Source of the DNA: Massilia yuzhufengensis
GTDB lineage: Bacteria; Pseudomonadota; Gammaproteobacteria; Burkholderiales; Burkholderiaceae_D
Direction of reading: 5' to 3'
Assembly (NCBI RefSeq): GCF_900112225.1
Contig: NZ_FOLD01000007.1
Span: 124,001-188,000 of the forward strand
DNA: 64,000 nt
In this document: one piece after another, positions 18,743 to 28,030 of the stretch
Layout: every line of letters starts with the position of its first letter
Position numbering within the stretch: position 1 is the stretch's first letter
Notes under the pieces: generated by a model
Database searches by the model: none
Told to the model about the DNA's origin: nothing
What the model saw: the letters and a program-made list of their open reading frames with translations, nothing else
Position numbers and translations under genes: made by a program

Positions 18743-21343
18743 ATGCGTCCGATCGAGGAACCCGACAGCGCCCACGCTCCCTGGCATGCAGGCGGCCCGG
18801 CGCGCGAGGACACGCTCGCCATCATCTACCGCAACATCGAAGATGTCGTCTACCAGCTGCGGGTCGAGGGCGAGGACGCGTTTCGCTTCGTGAACGTCAA
18901 TCCGGCCTTCTACAAGGCCACCCAGCTGCTGCCCGAGCAGATTATCGGCATGCTGGTGCGCGACGTGATTCCCGAACCCTCGCTGTCGGAAGTGCTGGCG
19001 CATTACCGCACCGCGATCGCCACCGGGCACACCCAGCGCTGGGAAGAACATACCGATTACCCGGCCGGGCGCAGGGTGGGCCGGGTGACCATCACGCCGG
19101 TGTGCGATGCACATGGCCGCTGCACCGACCTGGTCGGCACCGTGCACGACATCACCGATATGGTCGAGCGCGAGGCGCGCCTGCAGCAGGCACACCATGC
19201 GCTCGAGCAGGCCTTCGCCACCCAGGGCCGGCTGGCCGAGTCGCTGCGGCGCGAGGAAGAGCGCCTGGTGCTGGCGCTCGACGGCACCGGCGAGGGCGTG
19301 TGGGACTGGCGCATCGACGAGCAATCGGTGAGCTTCTCCGGCAAGTGGAAGGAGATCATGGGGTTTACCGGCGACATGGACGGCGCCACGCCCGAGGTCT
19401 GGCGCAGCCGCATCCATCCAGACGATACCGCCTCGGTGCGCGACAACATCCGGCGCCACTTCCGCGGCGAAACCCCCTACTATTCCGCCGAATATGCGAT
19501 CCAGCGCGCCAATGGTGAATGGATCCGCGTGCGCTCGCGCGGCAGCGTGGTCGAGCGCGACGCCGCCGGCCAGGCGCTGCGCATGATCGGCACCACCACC
19601 GATATCACCGAGTCGCACCGGGTGCGCCAGGCGCTGGCCGAGAGCCACCAGCGCCTGGCCCAGCTGGCGCGGCAGGTCCCGGGCGCCCTGTTCGAACTGG
19701 TGCGGCGTCCCGACGGCAGCCTCGCCTGCCCCTTCATCAGCGAGGTGGCGCAGCGGCTGTTCGGGCTGGCCCCGGCCGCGATCCAGGCCGACCTCGGCTG
19801 CCTGTCGCGCCGCATCCCGGCGGCGCAGCGGGTGCGCCTGCGCCGCGCCCTGGAATGGTCGGGGGTCCAGCTGCAGCCGTTGCAGACCGAATTCCAGGTC
19901 GAGATGCCAAACGGCGAACTGTGCTGGCGCGAAGTGATCGCCACACCGACCCGCGGCGCCGACGGCGCCACCGTCTGGTATGGCTTCAGCGACGACATCT
20001 CGGGCCGCAAGCGCAGCGAAGACACGATCCGCCTGTTCACCGAAAAGCTGGAACGGCGCGCCAACTACGACACCCTCACCGGCCTGCCCAACCGCGCGCT
20101 GTTCCGCGACCGTCTCGAGCAGGCCATCCTGCGCGCCGAGGACGGGAACGACGAGGCCGAGGTGGCGCTGCTGTTCATCGACCTCGACCGCTTCAAGGGC
20201 GTCAACGACCTGCTCGGCCACGATGCCGGCGACCTGCTGCTGGCCGAGGCGGCGCGCCGCATCCAGGATTGCGTGCTCAAGGGCGACACGGTGGCGCGCC
20301 TGGGCGGCGACGAATTCACGGTGATCCTGACCGAAACGCGCGAACTGGCCCACGTCGGCGCGCTCGCCCAGGGCATCCTCGACGCGCTGGCGCGGCCGTT
20401 CCAGGTCCACGCCGAGCTGATCTATATTGGCGGCAGCATCGGCATCGCCCGCTTCCCGTCCGACGCCGGCGATCCGGACGAGCTGATGCGCAATGCCGAC
20501 CACGCCATGTACCGCTCCAAGGCCGCGGGGCGCAACCAGCTGACCTTTTTCGAAGCGAACATGCAGGCGGCGGCGATCCGGCGCCTCAAGCTGCTCGCCG
20601 AATTGCGCCGCGCGCTGCCGGACGGCCAGCTCGAGCTGTGTTTCCAGCCCATCGTCGACCTGGCCACCGGCCAGGTGGCCAAGGCCGAAGCCCTGCTGCG
20701 CTGGCGCAACGCGGCCGGCGCCCTGCTGGCGCCCGATTCCTTTATCGATGTGGCCGAAGAATCCGGGCTGATCCACGAGATCGGCGACTGGGTGTTCCGC
20801 ACCGCGGCGGACCACGCCAAGCGCTGGTCGCACCTGCTCGGGCGCGACTTCCAGGTCAGCATCAACAAGTCGCCAGTGCAGTTCCAGCGCCAGCCCGACG
20901 GCACCGACTGGGTCGCCTACCTCGAAGGCATCGACCTCGGCGCACGCTGCATCAATGTCGAGATCACCGAGGGCTTGCTGCTGAACCTGTCGGACACCGT
21001 GCTGTCCCGGCTGGCGGCGCTGCAGGCGAGCGGCATGCAGGTGTCGATCGACGATTTCGGCACCGGCTATTCCTCGATGAGCTACCTGAAGCGGCTCGAC
21101 ATCGACTACCTGAAAATCGACCAGTCCTTCATCAAGGAGCTCGAACACGACAACTTCAGCCGCACCATCACCGATACCATCATCGTGATGGCGCACAAGC
21201 TGGGGCTGAAGGTGATTGCGGAGGGCGTGGAAACGGCCGGGCAGCGCGATTGCCTGCTGCAGTCGGGCTGCGACTTCGCGCAGGGCTTCCTGTTTTCGCG
21301 GCCGCTGCCGGCGGATCAGTTCGAAGCGCTGTTACGGCGTTAA
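18743..21343 (+). CDS. PAS-PAS-PAS-GGDEF-EAL dual cyclic-di-GMP enzyme
   Basis: 866 residues, no membrane segment. Three PAS-type sensor regions (about 25-145, 165-290 and 300-425) precede a GGDEF domain with an intact GGDEF at 521-525 and an EAL domain with Glu649 in AEALLRW. EAL-site features are mostly intact: NVEITEG, DDFGTGYSSMSYL and LKIDQSF, so phosphodiesterase activity is likely. The GGDEF inhibitory site is not RxxD (LKGD is there), so product feedback at that site is probably lost. The protein would make or degrade c-di-GMP in response to a signal sensed by the PAS domains. Its TAA overlaps the complementary stop of the convergent SDR gene in a TTAA palindrome. Confidence 0.93.
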   Translation: MRPIEEPDSAHAPWHAGGPAREDTLAIIYRNIEDVVYQLRVEGEDAFRFVNVNPAFYKATQLLPEQIIGMLVRDVIPEPSLSEVLAHYRTAIATGHTQRWEEHTDYPAGRRVGRVTITPVCDAHGRCTDLVGTVHDITDMVEREARLQQAHHALEQAFATQGRLAESLRREEERLVLALDGTGEGVWDWRIDEQSVSFSGKWKEIMGFTGDMDGATPEVWRSRIHPDDTASVRDNIRRHFRGETPYYSAEYAIQRANGEWIRVRSRGSVVERDAAGQALRMIGTTTDITESHRVRQALAESHQRLAQLARQVPGALFELVRRPDGSLACPFISEVAQRLFGLAPAAIQADLGCLSRRIPAAQRVRLRRALEWSGVQLQPLQTEFQVEMPNGELCWREVIATPTRGADGATVWYGFSDDISGRKRSEDTIRLFTEKLERRANYDTLTGLPNRALFRDRLEQAILRAEDGNDEAEVALLFIDLDRFKGVNDLLGHDAGDLLLAEAARRIQDCVLKGDTVARLGGDEFTVILTETRELAHVGALAQGILDALARPFQVHAELIYIGGSIGIARFPSDAGDPDELMRNADHAMYRSKAAGRNQLTFFEANMQAAAIRRLKLLAELRRALPDGQLELCFQPIVDLATGQVAKAEALLRWRNAAGALLAPDSFIDVAEESGLIHEIGDWVFRTAADHAKRWSHLLGRDFQVSINKSPVQFQRQPDGTDWVAYLEGIDLGARCINVEITEGLLLNLSDTVLSRLAALQASGMQVSIDDFGTGYSSMSYLKRLDIDYLKIDQSFIKELEHDNFSRTITDTIIVMAHKLGLKVIAEGVETAGQRDCLLQSGCDFAQGFLFSRPLPADQFEALLRR

Positions 21344-22050
21344 TTGCGCAGGTCGTCCACCGGCTCGCTGCCGAAACGCTTCGCCAGCAGGTAGTCCACC
21401 AGCGCTACGGCGCAAGCCGCCGGCGCCACCAGCACGCCACTGTCCTTCATGTCGACGAAGCGCTGGCGCAGCGGGAAGCGCGTGTCCGGAGTGGCCCGGA
21501 TCTCGGCCTGCATGTCGGTATCGATCACGCCCGGCGCCAGGCTGCACGCCTTCACGCGCGGGTCGGCGTCGAGCGCCACGGCGCGCGCATGCTGGTCGAG
21601 TGCGGCCTTGGAGGCGCAGTACACGCTCCAACCGGGGTAGGCGCTGCGCCCGGCCCCGCTCGAGATGTGCAGGATGCGCCGTTCGGCGTGGGGCGCGGCC
21701 TGGACGAAGGCGGCCGACAGCGCCAGCGGCGCCGCCACGTTGAGCACCGCCGACTGCAGCGCCGCCACCGGGTCCTGCTCCGCCAGCGGCCCCACCGGGG
21801 TGACCACGCCGGCGTTATTCACCAGCAGCGCCGTGTCGCAACCGGCCAGGAAGGAGCGCAGCGTGTGCCCGCCCAGCCACGCCGCCAGCGCTGCGGCGTC
21901 GCCCAGGTCGACCACGGCCTGCTGCATGCCTTCGCCGATCTCCGCATGCCCGCGCGCCAGTCCCAGCACGGGAATCCCGCGCGCCACCAGTTCGGCCGCC
22001 ACCGCGGCGCCCAGGCCACGGCTGTGGCCCGTCACGATTGCCTTGATCAT
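21340..22050 (-). CDS. SDR-family NAD(P)-dependent oxidoreductase
   Basis: 236 residues from the ATG at 22050, chosen for AAGGAG seven to eight bases upstream. A short-chain dehydrogenase: nucleotide-binding TGHSRGLG near the N-terminus (TGxxxGxG), NNAG in the middle, and the active-site Ser with YxxxK as YCASKAAL. The VTGHSRGLGAAVA style resembles sepiapterin reductase- or benzil reductase (YueD)-like enzymes; the substrate is not known. It starts 10 bases after the murB stop and is surely cotranscribed with it. Confidence 0.87.
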   Translation of the reverse strand: MIKAIVTGHSRGLGAAVAAELVARGIPVLGLARGHAEIGEGMQQAVVDLGDAAALAAWLGGHTLRSFLAGCDTALLVNNAGVVTPVGPLAEQDPVAALQSAVLNVAAPLALSAAFVQAAPHAERRILHISSGAGRSAYPGWSVYCASKAALDQHARAVALDADPRVKACSLAPGVIDTDMQAEIRATPDTRFPLRQRFVDMKDSGVLVAPAACAVALVDYLLAKRFGSEPVDDLRN

Positions 22051-22060
22051 GCCCCGCTCC

Positions 22061-23113
22061 TTAAATGAATACCGGTTCCGGTTCCAGTTGCACGCCATAG
22101 CGCGCCGCCACGTCGGCCTGGATCGCCCGCGCCAGCCGCACCACGTCCTCGCCCCTGGCATCGCCCAGGTTGACCAGCACCAGCGCCTGCTTCGGATACA
22201 CGCCCGCCGCGCCCAGCGCGCGGCCTTTCCAGCCGCACTGGTCGATCAGCCAGCCGGCAGCCAGCTTTTCGCTGCCGTCCGGCTGGGTGTGGTGCACCAG
22301 CTCGGGATAGTGCGCCAATAGCTGCGCGCACGCCGCGCTGGACACCACCGGGTTCTTGAAGAAGCTGCCGGCATTGCCGATCTCGGCCGGGTCGGGCAGC
22401 TTGCGGCGCCGGATCGCTTCCACCGTGCGCCCGACGTCCAGCGGGGTCGGCGCATCCAGTCCGCTGTCCGCCACCGCCCGGGCCAGCTCGGCATAGCGCA
22501 GGTTGGGCTGCCAGCCGGCCGGCAGCGCGAACGTCACGTCCAGCACCACCAGCTCGCTCCCCTCAGGGTGCTTGAAGATGCTGTCGCGGTAGCCGAAGCG
22601 GCAGGCCGCGGCGTCCAGCGTGGCGACGGTGCCCGTGGCCATGTCGTAGGCGGTGAGCGAATGGAACACGTCCTTCGTTTCGGTGCCGTAGGCGCCCACG
22701 TTCTGGATCGGCGCCGCGCCCACCGTGCCCGGGATCAGCGACAGGTTTTCCAGCCCGCCCAGGCCCTGCGCCAGGGTCCACTGCACGAAAGCGTGCCAGT
22801 TTTCGCCGGCCTGGGCGCGCACCAAGATGCGGCCGTCCTCGTTGCCCAGCACTTCCTTGCCCAGGCCCGCCATGTGCAGCACGATGCCGTCAAAGTCGCG
22901 CGTGAACAGCATGTTGCTGCCGCCGCCCAGCACCAGGCGCGGCAAGGCCGCCAGCGCCGCGTCGGCGCGCACCGCGTCCAGTTGCGCCGCCCCGATCACC
23001 CGCAGGTAATGCCGGGCCCGCGCCGGCAGGCGGAAGGTGTTGAGGGAGGCGAGCGAAAAATCGTGTTCGATGGTCAGGTGTGCTGGCATGGTGGCGGCAG
23101 GTTTTTTGGCCAT
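22061..23113 (-). CDS. murB: UDP-N-acetylenolpyruvoylglucosamine reductase
   Basis: 350 residues from the ATG at 23113; an ATG at 23089 (342 residues, the E. coli length) is equally plausible because neither has a strong ribosome site. It reduces the enolpyruvyl group to make UDP-MurNAc for peptidoglycan. The FAD-binding region includes LVLGGGSNMLF. Catalytic residues are in AGSFFKNP, and the C-terminal Glu is in EPEPVFI. This is the longer type I form, as in gammaproteobacteria. Cytoplasmic and essential. It leads the murB-SDR unit and is divergent from yajQ. Confidence 0.95.
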   Translation of the reverse strand: MAKKPAATMPAHLTIEHDFSLASLNTFRLPARARHYLRVIGAAQLDAVRADAALAALPRLVLGGGSNMLFTRDFDGIVLHMAGLGKEVLGNEDGRILVRAQAGENWHAFVQWTLAQGLGGLENLSLIPGTVGAAPIQNVGAYGTETKDVFHSLTAYDMATGTVATLDAAACRFGYRDSIFKHPEGSELVVLDVTFALPAGWQPNLRYAELARAVADSGLDAPTPLDVGRTVEAIRRRKLPDPAEIGNAGSFFKNPVVSSAACAQLLAHYPELVHHTQPDGSEKLAAGWLIDQCGWKGRALGAAGVYPKQALVLVNLGDARGEDVVRLARAIQADVAARYGVQLEPEPVFI

Positions 23114-23233
23114 TATAGGGGCAAGGACGCGCCCCACCCCTTGCCGGACCGGCAAAACAGGTCGCCCCACGGCCGCGTTGTCCGTTAAAATAGAGGGAAT
23201 CATCTATTTGCACCAACAAAATAAGGAAATCCC

Positions 23234-23719
23234 ATGCCGTCGTTTGATGTCGTCTGCGAAGCAGACATGGTCGAAGTGAAGAACGCTGTCGAACAGTCGA
23301 ACAAGGAAATCACCACCCGCTTCGACTTCAAGGGAAGCTCGGCCAATGTCGAGCAGAAAGAGAAGGAGCTGACCCTGTTCGCCGATTCCGACTTCCAGCT
23401 CAGCCAGGTCAAGGACGTCCTCATCAACAAGATGTCCAAGCGCAAGGTCGACGTGCGCTTCCTCGACGAAGGCAAGGTCGAGAAGATCGGCGGCGACAAG
23501 GTCAAGCAGGTGATCAAGGTGCGCAACGGTATCGAGACCGAGGACGCCAAGAAGATCACCAAGCTCATCAAGGAAAGCAAGATGAAGGTCCAGGCCAGCA
23601 TCCAGGGCGAATCGGTGCGTGTGACCGGCGCCAAGCGCGACGACCTGCAGGCCGCCATGGCCCAGCTGCGCAAGGATATCCAGGACCTGCCGCTGACCTT
23701 CAATAATTTCCGCGATTAA
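23234..23719 (+). CDS. yajQ: YajQ-family nucleotide-binding protein
   Basis: 161 residues, the normal length. It starts [19 protein letters not shown] and includes STKR-type TRFDFKGS and KEIT, typical of UPF0234/YajQ with two ferredoxin-like folds. Members bind nucleotides, and in Xanthomonas a YajQ protein is a c-di-GMP receptor that acts with a transcription factor. The role here is inferred. It lies between two PAS-GGDEF-EAL genes, which makes a second-messenger link attractive but not shown. A TAAAAT box is visible about 45 bases before the start, without a good -35. Confidence 0.92.
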   Translation: MPSFDVVCEADMVEVKNAVEQSNKEITTRFDFKGSSANVEQKEKELTLFADSDFQLSQVKDVLINKMSKRKVDVRFLDEGKVEKIGGDKVKQVIKVRNGIETEDAKKITKLIKESKMKVQASIQGESVRVTGAKRDDLQAAMAQLRKDIQDLPLTFNNFRD

Positions 23720-23881
23720 TCAATTCGCGGGAGGCAAGGCCCGGCTGCTCGCGGGCAATGTCACGCAGCGGCCAGCCGCGCCAACCCCCGCCCCGCCTTG
23801 GGGTAGAATGACGCCCGTGCGCTCGCAGGGCGCGTCGATGCATTTGTACGCGTAGGGAACTACCGTAGTCTAAGGATTGCA

Positions 23882-25150
23882 ATGAAACGTGTTGATGATT
23901 TCCGCCTGCGAATGGGCAACAAGGAATATGTTCCCATCATGATCGGCGGGATGGGCGTGGACATCTCGACCTCCGAGCTGGCGCTCGAGGCTGCCCGCCT
24001 GGGCGGCATCGGCCATATCTCGGACGCCATGGTGCAGGACGTTTCGGACCGCAAGTTCGACACCACCTTCGTCAAGGACAAGACCAAGCTCTACAAGTTC
24101 AACATCAACAACATGAACAAGGCGGTGGTGCAGTTCGACCTCGACCGCCTGGCCGAGGCGACCCGCCTGCACGTGGGCGCGACCATGGAAGCGAAGCAAG
24201 GCGATGGCCTGGTGTTCGTGAACTGCATGGAAAAGCTGACCATGAACGCGCCCAAGGAAACCCTGCGCACCCGCCTGTCGGCGGCGCTCGACGCGGGCAT
24301 CGACGGCATCACCATGTCGGCCGGCCTGCACCTGGGCTCGTTCGAGCTGGTCAAGGACCACCCGCGCTTCCGCGACGCCAAGCTGGGCATCATCGTCTCG
24401 TCGGTGCGCGCGCTGCAGCTGTTCCTGCGCAAGGTTTCGCGTCTCAATCGCCTGCCCGACTACATCATCGTCGAAGGCCCGCTGGCCGGCGGCCACCTGG
24501 GCTTCGGCATCGATGACTGGAAGCAGTACGACCTGCACACCATCATGGACGAGATCCATGTGTACATGCGCGCCGAGCAGCTCGATATCCCCGTCATCGC
24601 GGCGGGCGGCATCTTCACCGGCTCGGATGCGGTGGGCTTCCTCGAAAAAGGCGCGGCCGGCGTCCAGGTGGCGACCCGCTTCACCGTCACCCACGAGTGC
24701 GGCATGCCGGATGCGGTCAAGCAAGAGTACTTCCGCGCCAGCGAAGAAGACATCATCGTCAATGGCGTCTCGCCGACCGGCTATCCGATGCGCATGCTGA
24801 AAAGCACGCCGGCGATCGGCTCCGGCATCCGCCCGGGCTGCGAGTCCTATGGCTACCTGCTGGACGCCACCGGCAACTGCGCCTACATCAATTCGTACAA
24901 CCGCGAAGTGCAGGCCAGCCCGGACGGCAAGAACATCTCGGTACTGGACAAGACCTGCCTGTGCACGCACATGCGCAATTTTAATTGCTGGACCTGCGGC
25001 CACTTCACCTACCGCCTGAAGGACACCACGCACCGCCTGGCGGATGGCAATTACCAGATCCTGTCCGCCGAGCACGTATTCAAGGACTACCAGTTCAGCG
25101 TCGACAACGCAGTCGCGCTGCCGGAAAAGCAGGAGATCGCCGCGGCGTAA
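23882..25150 (+). CDS. Nitronate monooxygenase-like flavoprotein with C-terminal Cys cluster
   Basis: 422 residues. It has an FMN-dependent TIM barrel of the 2-nitropropane dioxygenase/nitronate monooxygenase family: IMIGGMGVDIS at the start, GGHLGFG, VIAAGGIFTG, and the phosphate loop KGAAGVQVATRF. The last 70 residues are unusual. They contain Cys359, Cys361, Cys369 and Cys372 with His374 (CLCTHMRNFNCWTCGHF), which looks like a zinc or iron-sulfur site and is not part of classical nitronate monooxygenases. The reaction is therefore uncertain: nitronate oxidation, an enoyl-type reductase, or something new. It stands alone after yajQ, and a strong terminator follows at 25174. Confidence 0.82.
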   Translation: MKRVDDFRLRMGNKEYVPIMIGGMGVDISTSELALEAARLGGIGHISDAMVQDVSDRKFDTTFVKDKTKLYKFNINNMNKAVVQFDLDRLAEATRLHVGATMEAKQGDGLVFVNCMEKLTMNAPKETLRTRLSAALDAGIDGITMSAGLHLGSFELVKDHPRFRDAKLGIIVSSVRALQLFLRKVSRLNRLPDYIIVEGPLAGGHLGFGIDDWKQYDLHTIMDEIHVYMRAEQLDIPVIAAGGIFTGSDAVGFLEKGAAGVQVATRFTVTHECGMPDAVKQEYFRASEEDIIVNGVSPTGYPMRMLKSTPAIGSGIRPGCESYGYLLDATGNCAYINSYNREVQASPDGKNISVLDKTCLCTHMRNFNCWTCGHFTYRLKDTTHRLADGNYQILSAEHVFKDYQFSVDNAVALPEKQEIAAA

Positions 25151-25173
25151 GCATCACGCTGTCCGATATCCCG

Positions 25174-25200
25174 AAAGCCACGGTTCGCTGTGGCTTTTTT
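25174..25200 (+). terminator. Rho-independent terminator after the flavoprotein gene
   Basis: Stem AGCCAC/GTGGCT with an 8-base loop and six T residues, about 25 bases after the stop. Confidence 0.88.
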
Positions 25201-25272
25201 GCATTGCGCCACCGTCCAGCGAAGCCGTGTAAGCTGGCGTTTCGACGAGCGCTTTTTGCGAAGGGTGCCGGC

Positions 25273-27645
25273 ATGTCCACCATCGAACCATCCGCACAGG
25301 TGACCTTCCTGACCGATGACGACGGCAAGGTCGTGACCTGGAATCCTGCCTGTGCCACGCTGTTCGGCTGGACCCCGGAACAAGCCCCCCGACACGCGCT
25401 GACCGAACTCGTCGCCGGCGAGGCATCCTGGGCGGCGCTGGCCGCCGCCGGCGGTGGCCACCTGCAGCTGCGCATGGCCGGCGGCCACGAAGGCGCCGCC
25501 ACCCTCACCCTGCTGCGCCAGTACGATGCCCTTGGCCGGCCGCAGGGCTGGAGCGCCAGCATCCTCGTCGCGCCGTCCGAATCGCCCGATGAAAGCGAAC
25601 GAGTCGGCAACACGCCGCTCGCGCGCGTGGTCGACCTGCTGCCCGGCACCTTCTACGCGATCAACCGCGCAGGCCGCTTCGTCCTCTGGAACGACAACCT
25701 CGAGCGCCTCACCGAGCTCACGCCCGACGAACTGGCCGCGGCCCAGGTGATGGACATGTTCGAGCCGCGCGAGCGCGCGCTGGCGGCCGAGAACATCCGC
25801 CGCGTGTTCGAGGAAGGCGCCGAAGTGTCGATGGAAGTGAACTATGTCTCGCGCAGCGGGCGCGAGACCCCGATGATGGTCGGCGGCGCGCTAGTGGCCT
25901 GCAACGGCGGCAGCTACCTGTTCGGGATGGGCATCAACATTGCCAGGCGGCGCGACAAGGAACGCCAGCTGCGCCTGAGCGAGCGCGCCCTGCACGCGGC
26001 CAGCAACGGCATCGTGATCACCCGCTGCACGGGGTCCGACAACCTCATCGAGTATGTCAACCCGGCCTTCGAGCACATTGCCGGCTACACGGCCAGCGAG
26101 TCGATCGGGCGCGACCCGCGCTTCATGGCGGCGCCCGAGTTCGACGCCTACGAGCGCAGCCAGGTGCGCATCGCCGTCGCCGAGCGGCGCGCGGTCAACG
26201 TGGTGTTCCGCAACAAGCGCAAGAACGGCGAGCTGTTCTGGAACGACCTGGGCATCACCCCGGTGCGCGACGAATACGGCGAAGTCACCCACTTCATCGG
26301 CGTGCTGCAGGACGTCACCGCCCTGAAGGAACGCGCCGACCACCTCGAGCACGAGGTCAACCACGACGCCCTGACCGGCCTGGCCAACCGCACCCTGCTG
26401 TGGGACCGGCTCGAGCACGCCGTGCACCTGGCGCAGCGCCACAAGACCATGGTGGCCGTGGTGCTGATCGACCTGAACAACTTCAAGACCATCAACGACA
26501 CCTTCGGCCACCAGGCCGGCGACGTGGTGCTCAAGGTGGTGGGACGGCGCTTGTCCGCGGCGGTGCGCGACAGCGACACGGTGGCGCGCATGTCGGGCGA
26601 CGAATTCGTGCTGGTGCTGGTCGACCAGCCGTCGCTGCGCTTCACCTTGCGCATGGCCGAGCGGCTGCGGCGCTCGCTGGTCATGCCGGTGGCCTTCGAC
26701 GGCAACGAGATCCCGGTCGGCGCCAGCCTGGGCGTGGCGATCTGCCCGCACGACGGCTGCACGCCGGCCGAGCTGGTGCGCGCGGCCGACATGGCGATGT
26801 ACCAAGCCAAGAGCAATGGCGGCGGCGTGCACTTCTTCTCGCCCGAGATGCGCTCGGCCAGCGAAAAGCGCGCCGCCCTCACCAACCGCATCCGCAATGC
26901 GCTCGAACACGACGAGCTGTTCCTGCTGTTCCAGCCGCGCATGGATGCGCGCAGCGGCAAGGTGCGCGGCTTCGAGGCGCTGCTGCGCTGGCGCCATCCC
27001 GAGCAGGGCGTGATGCTGCCGGCCTCGTTCCTGTCCGAGGCCGAGGAGTCAGGCCAGATGATCGACATCGGCAACTGGGTGCTGGACCAGGCCTGCGCCT
27101 TCGTCCACCAGCTGCGCCAGCTCGGCTACACGGGGCTGCCGGTGTCGGTCAACGTGTCCTACCGCGAGTACAGCCAGATCGGCTTCATCCCCGGCATCGC
27201 GGCCCGCATGCAGCAGTACGGTTTGCCGGCGGGCAGCCTCGAGATCGAGATCCCCGAGGCCGACCTGATCCGCAACCCGGGCCTGGGGCGCGACTTGTCG
27301 GCGCAGCTGCACGACACCGGCGTGTCCCTGTCGATCGACGAGTTCGGCAAGGGCATTTCCGACCTGTCCTTCCTGCGCCAGCTGCTGGTGCGCCAGGTGA
27401 AGCTGTCGAAGTCGGCGGTGCACGACATCGTCGCCGAGGGCAACGGCAGCCAGCTGGCCAAGACCCTGATCGACATCGGCCACAACCTCGAACTGGCGGT
27501 GGTAGGGGAAGCGGTGGAGACGGAAGCGCAGGTGGACTTCCTGCGCTCGCATGGCTGCGACCAGCTGCAGGGACAGTGGTTCAGCGAGCCGCTCGCGGCC
27601 GAGGCGGTGCACCGCATGCTCGACCAGCGCTACCACGCACAGTAA
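25273..27645 (+). CDS. PAS-PAS-PAS-GGDEF-EAL protein with a degenerate EAL domain
   Basis: 790 residues from the ATG at 25273. Three PAS-like regions (about 10-95, 115-235 and 240-360) precede a GGDEF domain whose signature reads SGDEF at 441-445. It keeps an RDSD I-site five residues before, so it could still be an active, feedback-inhibited cyclase. The EAL domain keeps Glu568 (FEALLRW), but loop 6 is changed: DDFGTGYSSL is replaced by DEFGKGISDL at about 689, and the KID motif is lost (VKLSKSAV). It is probably catalytically dead for c-di-GMP hydrolysis and may act as a sensor or binding domain. Cytoplasmic. The gene follows the terminator at 25174 and is likely monocistronic. Confidence 0.92.
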   Translation: MSTIEPSAQVTFLTDDDGKVVTWNPACATLFGWTPEQAPRHALTELVAGEASWAALAAAGGGHLQLRMAGGHEGAATLTLLRQYDALGRPQGWSASILVAPSESPDESERVGNTPLARVVDLLPGTFYAINRAGRFVLWNDNLERLTELTPDELAAAQVMDMFEPRERALAAENIRRVFEEGAEVSMEVNYVSRSGRETPMMVGGALVACNGGSYLFGMGINIARRRDKERQLRLSERALHAASNGIVITRCTGSDNLIEYVNPAFEHIAGYTASESIGRDPRFMAAPEFDAYERSQVRIAVAERRAVNVVFRNKRKNGELFWNDLGITPVRDEYGEVTHFIGVLQDVTALKERADHLEHEVNHDALTGLANRTLLWDRLEHAVHLAQRHKTMVAVVLIDLNNFKTINDTFGHQAGDVVLKVVGRRLSAAVRDSDTVARMSGDEFVLVLVDQPSLRFTLRMAERLRRSLVMPVAFDGNEIPVGASLGVAICPHDGCTPAELVRAADMAMYQAKSNGGGVHFFSPEMRSASEKRAALTNRIRNALEHDELFLLFQPRMDARSGKVRGFEALLRWRHPEQGVMLPASFLSEAEESGQMIDIGNWVLDQACAFVHQLRQLGYTGLPVSVNVSYREYSQIGFIPGIAARMQQYGLPAGSLEIEIPEADLIRNPGLGRDLSAQLHDTGVSLSIDEFGKGISDLSFLRQLLVRQVKLSKSAVHDIVAEGNGSQLAKTLIDIGHNLELAVVGEAVETEAQVDFLRSHGCDQLQGQWFSEPLAAEAVHRMLDQRYHAQ

Positions 27646-27707
27646 GCCGCCGACTTCCTGCCTCAGCAGCATGATCGACGTCCCGGCCGCCGAAAGTGCT
27701 TGCAATA

Positions 27708-27725
27708 GTTAGATGTTTAGCTAAC
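27708..27725. promoter_or_regulatory. Inverted repeat, likely operator of the ArsR-type repressor
   Basis: GTTAGATGTTTAGCTAAC has GTTAG/CTAAC arms and ends 8 bases before the ArsR-family start. Position and symmetry suit autorepression; binding is not shown. Confidence 0.55.
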
Positions 27726-27733
27726 AATCAATC

Positions 27734-28030
27734 ATGAGCTCCGTTTTCAAAGCCTTGTCCGACCCGACCCGCCGCGCCGTCCTTCAGCACCTGCAAGGGG
27801 GACCGATGGGCGCCGGCGAACTGGCCGACCTGTTCGATGTATCGAAGCCGACGATGTCGGCCCATTTTGCCGTGCTGGTGGCGGCCGGCCTGATCGCGCC
27901 CGAAAAACATGGGCGTACGATCACTTACCGGCTCAGGTTGTCGGTGCTCGAGGACGCGCTGCTGGCGTTCGCGCAAACCTTCGGCCTGAACGTCACCCGG
28001 CCAGCACAACCACGCAAGGAGAAACCATGA
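27734..28030 (+). CDS. ArsR/SdpR-family autorepressor
   Basis: 98 residues. A winged helix-turn-helix of the ArsR family: SSVFKALSDPTRRAVLQHL, then the recognition region SKPTMSAHFAVLVAAG and wing HGRTITYRL. There are no paired cysteines for metal sensing, so it is not a canonical metal sensor; the sequence style matches SdpR-type autorepressors. The stop overlaps the following membrane-protein start as ATGA, so the two act as a pair. An 18-base inverted repeat just upstream is the likely operator. Confidence 0.85.
   Translation: MSSVFKALSDPTRRAVLQHLQGGPMGAGELADLFDVSKPTMSAHFAVLVAAGLIAPEKHGRTITYRLRLSVLEDALLAFAQTFGLNVTRPAQPRKEKP

Noticed and set aside
27734..28030. Metal-sensing ArsR repressor
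   Set aside because: The protein has no Cys pair or His-rich site of the metal-sensing members, and no metal resistance gene is adjacent.
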